Shown in pieces: positions 51,510 to 58,967 of a stretch of DNA of 64,000 nucleotides. The stretch is from Opitutaceae bacterium (GTDB taxonomy: Bacteria > Verrucomicrobiota > Verrucomicrobiia > Opitutales > Opitutaceae): positions 1-64,000 of the forward strand of contig JANQKV010000040.1 in NCBI GenBank assembly GCA_028280945.1. The letters run 5' to 3'. Made by a program: the position numbers and the translations under genes. Under the pieces are notes generated by a model. It was not told the origin of the DNA. It made no database searches and saw nothing but the letters and a program-made list of their open reading frames with translations. How positions within the stretch are numbered: the stretch's first letter is position 1; each line of letters starts with the position of its first letter.

Positions 51510-52058
51510 CTATGATTCGGTTAATTTACTTTTTATATACCTGTACGATTCTGATCCGTGCTGAGATGAGGGAATGCCTTGAATTCTATTTATCAGTTTT
51601 CCGTTTTTAAATATTAAGGTCTGGCGGCTAAAAGAGGCCTCACCGGAAGTAACGGGAATATCATACAGATTTCTGAGCTCACTCCCTGGGTCAGTAATTA
51701 AATCATATCGCAATTTGTTAGTCTTTTTGAAAGACAATGCGTCAGCCTCGGTTCCGGGTGAAACACCTATGATCTTCACGCCAAGTTCATAGAATTTGTC
51801 CAGCAAGATCTCGAATGATAGAGCTTGTCTCCTACAAACACCAGTACATTTCGGCATTCGATAGAAAAACAGTATTTCGTAACCATCGCTGTAACCCGGT
51901 CGACTAGAATAAGAATTCAGATTAAAATTTTGTTCAGATTGGGCATTTGGTCCTAAACTGGGTTCCGCCGTTAGGCTTACAGCAATGCAAAAAATCATCG
52001 CAAATGCAATTGATATAAAAATCCAACTGCTGTGATGGAATTTCAAGTCAGGAAGCAT
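51510..52058 (-). CDS. Membrane-anchored peroxiredoxin/thioredoxin-fold protein (island gene 1)
   Basis: A 182-residue protein with an N-terminal membrane anchor or signal (WIFISIAFAMIFCIAVSLTA) and an AhpC/TSA-like domain. The active-site region EILFFYRMPKCTGVCRRQA carries the P-x-C-T-x-x-C pattern (Cys71 and Cys75) of BCP-type peroxiredoxins. It is followed by FYELGVKIIGVSPGTEADALSFK and LITDPGSELRNLYDIP, typical of the family. The ATG at 52058 is the first that leads straight into the anchor; an ATG at 52112 and a TTG at 52160 are alternatives. It should act on peroxides or thiols outside the cytoplasmic membrane. It is the first gene of the AT-rich operon. Confidence 0.75.
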   Translation of the reverse strand: MLPDLKFHHSSWIFISIAFAMIFCIAVSLTAEPSLGPNAQSEQNFNLNSYSSRPGYSDGYEILFFYRMPKCTGVCRRQALSFEILLDKFYELGVKIIGVSPGTEADALSFKKTNKLRYDLITDPGSELRNLYDIPVTSGEASFSRQTLIFKNGKLINRIQGIPSSQHGSESYRYIKSKLTES

Positions 52059-52588
52059 AAAACAAACTCTAGCTCCTTTGATATACGTAGAACTTCCAAA
52101 ATAATCTGTCATATCTTTACGAAGTAATCTCCTATCGAGTTGGAACTCGATTTTGAGCAATACTTTACTTTAGGCTTCATCAATTAATCCTATCTAAAAA
52201 TATAACGATAGGTGACGTGGTCAATCCTTAAACGACAAACGATTGCGAAACAAGGCATTTGCCTACATCGAAATGATTATATATACCTAATGATAGATTG
52301 TATTAGGTTTACTTTCACAGAATGGTCGATGCGATTTTTTAGTCCAGGACGCTTACTCAGCTGCTGGCTACAGATAATCCCCTTCTGCTGAGGCTGCAGA
52401 AGCGGATCAAATGCACAGGGTAAAGATTTTCTAGTTGCTCGATGCGGCTACTAACTTGAACCACCTGACTGAGTTAGGGTGAAGAAGCTGCAGATATCGA
52501 TCGCGTTCGAACCTCAGGCATGCCTTCACGCTTCACACGCTTGACATGCTGGCCGGGGATTTCTTGCCTCCGCGTCCTTACTCACTGT
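52059..52588. other. Upstream region of the AT-rich operon, non-coding
   Basis: I see no gene in these 530 bp before the tRNA. They contain a possible minus-strand promoter, TTGACC (52224-52219) and TATTTT (52202-52197) with 16-bp spacing, and the second half of the imperfect direct repeat (52391-52430). The base composition returns from AT-rich to GC-rich around 52500. Confidence 0.4.
52197..52224 (-). promoter_or_regulatory. Candidate sigma-70 type promoter of the AT-rich operon
   Basis: On the minus strand TTGACC and TATTTT are separated by 16 bp, about 140 bp upstream of the chosen start of the peroxiredoxin-like gene. The -35 box is good and the -10 box moderate; in AT-rich DNA chance matches are common. 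Confidence 0.35.
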
Positions 52589-52662
<74 letters not shown>

Positions 52663-52663
<1 letters not shown>

Positions 52664-52710
52664 ACTTTGCCAACGGCAAAGTTGCCACGCCGAAGCCTCG
52701 GCGAAGGCGG
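52663..52710. repeat. Hairpin and dispersed palindromic repeat after the tRNA
   Basis: AACTTTGCC-AAC-GGCAAAGTT (52663-52683) is a perfect 9-bp hairpin directly after the tRNA. It is followed by CGCCG-AAGCCT-CGGCG and AAGGCGG (52688-52710), a palindrome of the kind that, translated in reverse, gives the well-known spurious PAFAEASA peptide. It may help tRNA 3' processing or termination, and is probably a dispersed repeat. Confidence 0.6.
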
Positions 52711-52894
52711 GCTTAGTCCTCGGCTCCATCGTCAGATGTCGAGCATCCAAGCTATGCACGTCCAGCATTCCTGTTACTCGCCCCCCCCTCCATTCCCACG
52801 GAATCCCAACGAAACCCTTTGCGCCGGGGGCTGTCTGTGACAGTATCTGTTATTCCTGATCTTCAACAAAACCCGACCTTGTTTTGCTGACCCC

Positions 52895-53539
52895 ATGGCC
52901 CGATTGCCCAACGCCTTTGTTCCCGTCCTTTCGCTCCTGCTTATCCTGACGGGGTGCGCCGTGCCCTACAGCGAAGTGGGGGATCGAGGAGGGCACTCCA
53001 CCAGTCCGTTGGGAAATGACCAATTTGAAGTCACTTACCGGTCCAATTCATCAGGACAGCCCTCCACCCGAATGAGAGAGCTTGTCCTGCTGCGGGCGGC
53101 CGAGGTGACGCTCGAATACGGCTACACTCACTTTGTCGTGGAGGACGAACTTGAAGACGTGCACACCAAGTGGGGAACAACGTCCACCACGCGCACGGTG
53201 GGAGGTCCCCTGTCCACCGGAGGCGGTGGGATCGGCATCGGCGGGCCGTCCGGGGGAATTGGCATTGGTGGATCAACGGGCGGAATCGGCATCGGTTCAC
53301 CCACCATTGGCACGGGAGGCCGCACGGGAACCGTGACGTCTTCAACGCCCGTTCCGATTGCCATTCCCGAACTCACTTTACGCATTCGATGCCACCGGGG
53401 AACTCCCACCACGGCCTACAAGGGTGATCTCTATGACGCTGCCCGGCTGCGGGACATTCTGGCTGTAAAATACGGCATCGACGTCGGGGGAGAGCCCCCG
53501 CCCAGCAGGCAGGCGCCAAAGATCCAGGTCATCGAGTAG
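52895..53539 (+). CDS. Lipoprotein, CC0125/CC1285-like, Gly-rich
   Basis: A 214-residue lipoprotein with lipobox LTGC (Cys21). The sequence GGHSTSPLGNDQFEVTYRSNS and LRAAEVTLEYGYTHFVVED follow the pattern of the CC0125/CC1285 lipoprotein family, whose core reads F-V-F-GN...LLRAAE-TLE-G--HF. A long glycine/isoleucine repeat (GIGIGGPSGGIGIGG, residues about 110-140) is inserted before the last conserved segment LTLRIRCHRG. Function unknown, envelope-located. The next gene on the strand is a paralogue. Confidence 0.8.
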   Translation: MARLPNAFVPVLSLLLILTGCAVPYSEVGDRGGHSTSPLGNDQFEVTYRSNSSGQPSTRMRELVLLRAAEVTLEYGYTHFVVEDELEDVHTKWGTTSTTRTVGGPLSTGGGGIGIGGPSGGIGIGGSTGGIGIGSPTIGTGGRTGTVTSSTPVPIAIPELTLRIRCHRGTPTTAYKGDLYDAARLRDILAVKYGIDVGGEPPPSRQAPKIQVIE

Positions 53540-53746
53540 GCCCGGCGCAGACCAACCGCGCAACCCGCTTGGGTTAACGACGGGAGCACGAAGCCTTGGA
53601 CCGGTCGGGCACCTGATTCGGCCACAGGAAGGAAGCGATGGGCTCAGTTCCTGAAACAAACCTGTTAACCTGATGTCGAACGCGGGGTTGTCGTGTCCCC
53701 GCGCCAACCGTTTCCGAAGGTCCCAAGGTCAACATCGATTACCCCC

Positions 53747-54289
53747 ATGAAAATCCTCACTGCCTTTTTGTTGGTTGTTCTCGCCCTGAGTCTCGCCGGA
53801 TGTGGCACGCCCTATACACCTGTCAGTGCCAACGGGGGACACTCGTTCAAGCGCCTCGGCCCCGACTCCTTCGAAATCACGTTTCTTGCCAACAACAATC
53901 TCTACTCCCAGCGCTTCCGCGACCTGGCCAAGCTGCGGGCCTGCGAAGTGACGTTGGATCACGGCTATAATTTCTTCATTATTGAGGCGGAGGAATACGA
54001 CGAGATGGAACGCACATTTCCCAGCATGGCGAGCACGACCGTGGCCACCAGCACCACCACCCCGGGATCAAGCAGCAGTGGGGGGAGCAGCTCCGGATCT
54101 TCAACCTCAGCGCCGACCACTACCACAACCATCGTTACGCCGATTAATCGCTCGATGTATTACCCAAGAATTCGCCTGACGATTCGGTGCTTCATCAACC
54201 CTCCCACCTCCATCCCCCACGCTGGCATCTGGTATGACGCGGAACGGTGGCGGGAGGACTTGGCCGTAAAACATCAAATCGAGATCTGA
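53747..54289 (+). CDS. Lipoprotein, CC0125/CC1285-like, Ser/Thr-rich paralogue
   Basis: A 180-residue lipoprotein with signal MKILTAFLLVVLALSLAGC. It is colinear with the gene before it: GTPYTPVSANGGHSFKRLG, SFEITFLANN, LAKLRACEVTLDHGYNFFIIE and LTIRCFINPPT match the corresponding segments. The glycine repeat is replaced by a Ser/Thr/Gly linker (TTTPGSSSSGGSSSGSSTSA). ATG 53747 is chosen because it opens the signal peptide. The two genes are 207 bp apart and may be separate transcripts. Confidence 0.8.
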   Translation: MKILTAFLLVVLALSLAGCGTPYTPVSANGGHSFKRLGPDSFEITFLANNNLYSQRFRDLAKLRACEVTLDHGYNFFIIEAEEYDEMERTFPSMASTTVATSTTTPGSSSSGGSSSGSSTSAPTTTTTIVTPINRSMYYPRIRLTIRCFINPPTSIPHAGIWYDAERWREDLAVKHQIEI

Positions 54290-54305
54290 TCGCGCTCGGG
54301 CAGGC

Positions 54306-55724
54306 TCAGGCCACTGCTTTGCGCTCAGCGATCTCCGCGTTGATTTGGCGCATGCGATTCTCGTTCAGCGGGTAAAACAGAAACACCACCACCGCGAGGA
54401 CACCAAAGATGCACGGGACCAGGCTCATGAGCTCCACCAAGCTCTGGCGAACGTCCTCGTTGGGTGTCTCGTTGGCCACAAAACCCGCCCATGCCAAGGT
54501 CTGCAGGCCCAGCCATGCCGCTATGCCCCAGCCGAATTTCTGACTCATGGTTGATGCGGAGAAAACCAGTCCGGTGGTGCGGCGGCCGAATTTCCACTCC
54601 CCGTAGTCGGCCGCCTCGGCATACATGGCCCAAAGCAGGACCGGCGCCGCGGCCCCTCCCACGTTGCCGAGGATTTCCAGGAGGAAGATGGCGCCCAGTT
54701 GCCCCGGCTCTAGGACGTAGTAACTGGCCGTCGCCAGTATTTGGATACTCAGCAAAGAGATAAAAAGTGGTTTCTTGGGAAACCGGTCGGCGAAACCCAT
54801 CATCACCAGCACCGTCAGAACAGAGGTCGCCTGGCCGACACCAAAGAACGATGAGGTCAGAGAGGTGAAGTTGAACTGCAGCCCGAGGAAGGTGAGTGTC
54901 TTCTCCACGTCGCCATCAAAAATGTAATACTTAAAATAGTGGGAGGAGACCGAGCTGCGCAGGGCGATGAACAGGATCCACAGCAGGGTTGTGCCCAAGA
55001 CCACAAACCAAGCCTTGTTGCGGAGGAGAAAACCGAGATCCTTCCACAGCGAGGCCTCGGGGTCGGGCGTGGGCTTGACCCGCTCCGTAACACCAAAGGC
55101 GTTGAGCATCAGCAGGACCACCGCGACGATGCCAACGATGGTGTAGGCGAGCTGCCATCCGCGCTGGGGATTTTCAGCCCCACCCAGCAGGTCCACCAGC
55201 GGCAGCAGCCCGATGGAGATCACAAAGCCGGCGGAGAACGCAAAAAAGAATTTGGCGGAGGAGAGGCGGGCCCGTTCCTTGGGATCGTTGGTCAGCACTC
55301 CAAGCAATGAGGTCGCCGGAATGTTGAACGTGGTGTAGAGAATCATCAGCAGGTTGTAGGTCACTGCCGCCCAGATGATTTTGCCGGTTTCACCCAGATC
55401 GGGCGTGGTGAAGGTCAATACCCCCACCACGGCAAAAGGGATGCACCCGAAGATGATGAAGGGCCGAAACTTGCCCCAACGGGTTTCCGTGCGGTCCGCC
55501 CAGACCCCGATGAACACATCCGTCAGGCCGTCACCAAGCCGGCTCCATAGCAGGATGCTTCCCGCAATCGCCGCCGTCAGTCCAAACACATCCGTGTAGA
55601 AAATCGGCAGAAACCGCATGAAGGTTGTCCAATACAACACCGCGGCGAAGTCACCGGCCCCCAGCGCCAGCATTTCGCGGAACAGGTGTTTTCCGCAGGT
55701 GGTGGTGGGACGCTCGGGTGGCAT
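54306..55724 (-). CDS. MFS transporter of the GPH (glycoside-pentoside-hexuronide) family
   Basis: A 472-residue inner-membrane symporter with about 12 hydrophobic helices. The family signatures are GAGDFAAVLYWTTFMRFLPIFYTDVFGL near the N-terminus, SRLGDGLTDVFIGVWADRTETRWGKFRPFI (cation-binding and loop 2-3 motif), and NIPATSLLGVLTNDPKERARLSS. GPH carriers import sugars or glycosides with Na+ or H+. No enzyme gene is adjacent, so the substrate cannot be named. It is convergent with the lipoprotein genes. Confidence 0.9.
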   Translation of the reverse strand: MPPERPTTTCGKHLFREMLALGAGDFAAVLYWTTFMRFLPIFYTDVFGLTAAIAGSILLWSRLGDGLTDVFIGVWADRTETRWGKFRPFIIFGCIPFAVVGVLTFTTPDLGETGKIIWAAVTYNLLMILYTTFNIPATSLLGVLTNDPKERARLSSAKFFFAFSAGFVISIGLLPLVDLLGGAENPQRGWQLAYTIVGIVAVVLLMLNAFGVTERVKPTPDPEASLWKDLGFLLRNKAWFVVLGTTLLWILFIALRSSVSSHYFKYYIFDGDVEKTLTFLGLQFNFTSLTSSFFGVGQATSVLTVLVMMGFADRFPKKPLFISLLSIQILATASYYVLEPGQLGAIFLLEILGNVGGAAAPVLLWAMYAEAADYGEWKFGRRTTGLVFSASTMSQKFGWGIAAWLGLQTLAWAGFVANETPNEDVRQSLVELMSLVPCIFGVLAVVVFLFYPLNENRMRQINAEIAERKAVA

Positions 55725-55747
55725 GGAAATCGGAGCGCGGGATTCAG

Positions 55748-56062
55748 TCAGGACAGATCCTCCAGGATCTCCCGCAATTCGGCGGCGGGATCCTCGTGGT
55801 CCTGTTCGATCGCCAGTTTCAGCGCATCCTCCAGCAACGGTCGGGCGGAGGTTTTGTCACCTTGCTTCAGCAGAAGCTTGCCGAGCGTGATGCGCGGCAT
55901 CATCCAATCCGCCTTGGACTCGACACAGGCACGGTAATGTGTAACCGCCTCGTCGATGCGGCCGGCATTCTCGTAAGCCTGGGCCAGGCTGAAGCGGAAC
56001 ATCTCATTGGAGGGGTGTTGCTCGACCAGTTTCGAGAATTGAGCGATGCGGGCCTCGCTCAT
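55748..56062 (-). CDS. Small TPR protein
   Basis: A 104-residue soluble protein made of about two tetratricopeptide repeats (FSKLVEQHPSNEMFRFSLAQAYENAGRIDEAVTHY, then CVESKADWMMPRITLGKLLLKQGDKTSARPLLEDAL) and an acidic C-terminal helix. The ATG overlaps the stop of the PP2C phosphatase gene by 4 bp, so the proteins are made together. A protein-binding partner or regulator of the phosphatase is likely. Confidence 0.85.
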   Translation of the reverse strand: MSEARIAQFSKLVEQHPSNEMFRFSLAQAYENAGRIDEAVTHYRACVESKADWMMPRITLGKLLLKQGDKTSARPLLEDALKLAIEQDHEDPAAELREILEDLS

Positions 56063-56799
56063 GCGTGGGACGGGGATGAAAGCACTTCAACAATCACGGC
56101 GGTGGCGTTATCGGGAGCACCGCGTTGATAGGCGAGATCAATCAATTGCGCGAGACGAGCGGTTGCCGGGCTTGCGGTGCGTAATCCAGCCACCAACTCA
56201 TCCGGGCCGACGACCCGGGTGATGCCGTCGGTGGTGAAACAAATGATGTCGCCGGCCTCGAGGGTATGCTCGGAAAAATCAGGTCTCAGCGCGTCGGGCT
56301 GCCCCAGGCAGCGGACCAGGGCCTGGCGCCAGCGGGGTTCGGGCACGGGCGATGATAGGTCGCTGAGGTATTCATTTTCGGCGGAATGGTCGGTGGTCAA
56401 CTGACGGAGCCTTTTGCCACGCAGCAGCAGGCAGCGGGAATCGCCGACATGCGCGAGCAACAGTTTGCCATCATGGACGGTTCCGCAGGTGAGGGTGGAC
56501 GCCGAGCCTGCGCTGGGATTGATCCTCTGACCCACCAGCAGGACATTTTCGTGCGCGGCGGAAACGACCGGTTCCCAATCCGCAGCGGAACGGACCGGGC
56601 TCTCTTCCGCAAACTCGGCCAACGTCTGCACGGCGGCCTGAGCCGCCTTGGCTCCGCCCGGCAGTCCCCCGACACCATCCGCCACGGCAAACAGGCCCCG
56701 CTGCTCATCACACAAAAATCGATCCTCGTTTTGCCGCCGGACCAGACCGATGTCCGTGATCGCAGTCGCGCGTAGCCGGAACTGATTGGGAGCGCCCAC
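56059..56799 (-). CDS. PP2C-family Ser/Thr protein phosphatase
   Basis: A 246-residue cytoplasmic phosphatase of the Stp/PrpC type. Metal-binding and catalytic motifs run in order: TDIGLVRRQNEDRFL, LFAVADGVGGLPGG, LLAHVGDSRCLLLRG, ICFTTDGITRVV and GAPDNATAVIVEV. It dephosphorylates Ser/Thr phosphoproteins, usually opposite a Hanks-type kinase, but no kinase gene is adjacent here. It overlaps the TPR gene by 4 bp. Confidence 0.94.
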   Translation of the reverse strand: MGAPNQFRLRATAITDIGLVRRQNEDRFLCDEQRGLFAVADGVGGLPGGAKAAQAAVQTLAEFAEESPVRSAADWEPVVSAAHENVLLVGQRINPSAGSASTLTCGTVHDGKLLLAHVGDSRCLLLRGKRLRQLTTDHSAENEYLSDLSSPVPEPRWRQALVRCLGQPDALRPDFSEHTLEAGDIICFTTDGITRVVGPDELVAGLRTASPATARLAQLIDLAYQRGAPDNATAVIVEVLSSPSHA

Positions 56800-56849
56800 G
56801 AGCCCATGGTATGGCGGGAGCGCCAGAGCGCCGCAAGACCCGGGCGGTC

Positions 56850-58925
56850 TCAGATGAAAGGCTCGAACCGCAATTCGCGATTTTGACGATTTATTCGAAC
56901 GACATCAGGTGTGGGCAGGCTGGCGAGAAACCACCGTCCGTAGGGTTTTTGCACGATGCGGGAATCGAGTATCGTGATGACACCGCGATCGTTTTGGGTG
57001 CGGATCAACCGGCCGACCCCCTGGCGGAACTTCACCAGGGCATCCGGCAGCGTGAGTTCGTTGAAGGGGTTGCCCCCGCGTTCCCGAATCCATTCGGTCC
57101 GTGCCTCCGGAACCGGGTGCGTCGGGACCTCAAAGGGCAGGCGGGTGATGATGACCTGCGCCAATGCATTGCCGGGCACATCGATGCCGGTCCAAAAACT
57201 GTCGGTGCCGAACAGCACCGCGTTGCCGCACTCCCGCATTTTTTCGGCCAAAGCGGTGCGGGAGATTTCACCCCCTTGGCGCAGGAATGGCCGCCCGGCG
57301 GCAAGATAGTCGCTTTCCAGGGCTCCGGCCACGTGGCGCAGGTCGGCGTATGACGTGAACAGGACCAATGAACCTCCATCGGTCGCAAGCGTCGCAAAAC
57401 GCACGTAGTCGATCAGGGCGTCCAAATCGAGCCGGGCGCTCTGGGCCGACGGGGCGGGAATGTCCGTGGCCACGAAGGTGCGGGAATTGCGGACGAAATC
57501 GAAGGGGGAATGCTCGATCGCGGCCGATGTATCCGTGGCACCCATACGGACTTGGTAGGCATCCATCCGATCGGCCAAGGCCAGCGTGGCACTGGTGCAC
57601 ACCACGGACGTGCCGCGCTGCAGGAGCTCCTGGCGAATGAATCCGGCGATGTCGATGGGGGCTGTTCGGAGCGTGACGATACGTTGGCGCCGCCCGGATT
57701 TTTCGAGCCAGTAAACCTGCTTGTCGGGCTCGGCGACGTTCAGGAACTGATTGAGCCCGATACGGTAGGACGCGATCCGCTCGGCTTGATGCAAAAGCTC
57801 GTCTCTATCACGGCCATCGTCGAGTTGGTCGGCTTGCCGTCGCACCGCGTGATGCAGGGACTCCAGCGGCTCGTCCAGCCAGGCCTCAGCAAAGCCGCTT
57901 TCCCGCACCCGCACGATCGACTGTTTTGTGAGAAGTTTTTCGGCGAGGAACGAAAAGAACTGTTTCGAGGCTTCCAGGGCATCCTCCACAAGTTGGCGTT
58001 CGGCGGGGCCGCCATGTTTCACCAACAGCCCTCGTTTGGTTCGCGGGTTGTAGAGAAATTTGAGCAACCGGTCCGTACCGTATGAGCTGAGGTGCAGACC
58101 GCAGTGATCCGTGGCCACCGCCGGCACGGTATGGGCTTCGTCGAGCACCACAAAATCGTCAGCCCAGAGCACCCCGCGGGCATCCCCGGATGCCTCGCCG
58201 GCACCGGCCGCAATCAAGGCAAAAAGCAGAGAGTGATTCACCACAATCACATGAGCGTCCTCCACCCGCGCGCGGGCCTTGCGGTAGAAGCAGCATTTGT
58301 GATCACAGTATTTGCGCGAGCACGACGAAGAGTCGGCGTTGACCAGGTCCCAGATTTCCGGAGGAGGCGGAGGGGAAAGCTCGTGGCGCAGTCCGTGTTC
58401 GCTGGTGCGAGCCCAGTCCGCGATGCGTTTGAGCTCTGCCTGTTCGGTGGTCGGGATCAGTTCGGTTTGGTCACGGAGCGCCTGGGCCAGGCGGGTGGTG
58501 CAAAGGTAGTTCCCCTTGCCGACCAGGACGGTGGCCCGAAAGTCGACGTAAGGTTTGAGGGCGGTGTGGGCACCAAAGACCCGGCGGCAAAGCGGCAGGT
58601 CTTTGCGTTCGAGCTGCTCCTGCAACGCGATCGTGTGGGTCGATACCACCAGCTGCCGGGACTGGTCGACGGCCTGAATTATCCCGGGCAGCAAGTAGGC
58701 GAGTGATTTACCCACTCCGGTTCCCGCCTCGAAAAGCAGGCAATCGTCGTTGGATTGGGCGGCGGCGACGGCCCGGGCCATCGCGTCCTGTTGCGGACGG
58801 TATTCGAGCGCCATATCCTGGGTCAGGATGCCATCCTCGCCAAAGAGCACCGGCACGATCTGCGGCGCAGTGGAGGCCGGCGGGGGTTCGGGAAGGGATT
58901 CGTTGGGCTCGGAAAGGCCGATCAT
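56850..58925 (-). CDS. DinG/XPD-family ATP-dependent DNA helicase
   Basis: A 691-residue superfamily 2 helicase. Motif I is LLFEAGTGVGKSLAYLLPG, the DEAH-box VVLDEAHTVPAVATDH, and the C-terminal motif NAVLFGTDSFWTGIDVPGNALAQVIITRLPF. Cysteines typical of the XPD/DinG 4Fe-4S domain lie in a cluster (SSCSRKYCDHKCCFYRKAR) plus an earlier Cys (NYLCTTRLAQAL). ATG 58925 is preferred to an upstream TTG. Such enzymes unwind R-loops and replication-blocking structures after damage. It is divergent from the metal ATPase gene with only 42 bp between the start codons. The specific symbol (dinG or yoaA) is not assigned. Confidence 0.92.
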   Translation of the reverse strand: MIGLSEPNESLPEPPPASTAPQIVPVLFGEDGILTQDMALEYRPQQDAMARAVAAAQSNDDCLLFEAGTGVGKSLAYLLPGIIQAVDQSRQLVVSTHTIALQEQLERKDLPLCRRVFGAHTALKPYVDFRATVLVGKGNYLCTTRLAQALRDQTELIPTTEQAELKRIADWARTSEHGLRHELSPPPPPEIWDLVNADSSSCSRKYCDHKCCFYRKARARVEDAHVIVVNHSLLFALIAAGAGEASGDARGVLWADDFVVLDEAHTVPAVATDHCGLHLSSYGTDRLLKFLYNPRTKRGLLVKHGGPAERQLVEDALEASKQFFSFLAEKLLTKQSIVRVRESGFAEAWLDEPLESLHHAVRRQADQLDDGRDRDELLHQAERIASYRIGLNQFLNVAEPDKQVYWLEKSGRRQRIVTLRTAPIDIAGFIRQELLQRGTSVVCTSATLALADRMDAYQVRMGATDTSAAIEHSPFDFVRNSRTFVATDIPAPSAQSARLDLDALIDYVRFATLATDGGSLVLFTSYADLRHVAGALESDYLAAGRPFLRQGGEISRTALAEKMRECGNAVLFGTDSFWTGIDVPGNALAQVIITRLPFEVPTHPVPEARTEWIRERGGNPFNELTLPDALVKFRQGVGRLIRTQNDRGVITILDSRIVQKPYGRWFLASLPTPDVVRINRQNRELRFEPFI

Positions 58926-58967
58926 CGGAGACGCGGAAACGATCAGCGTTCGAGCAGGTGGGGTTCG

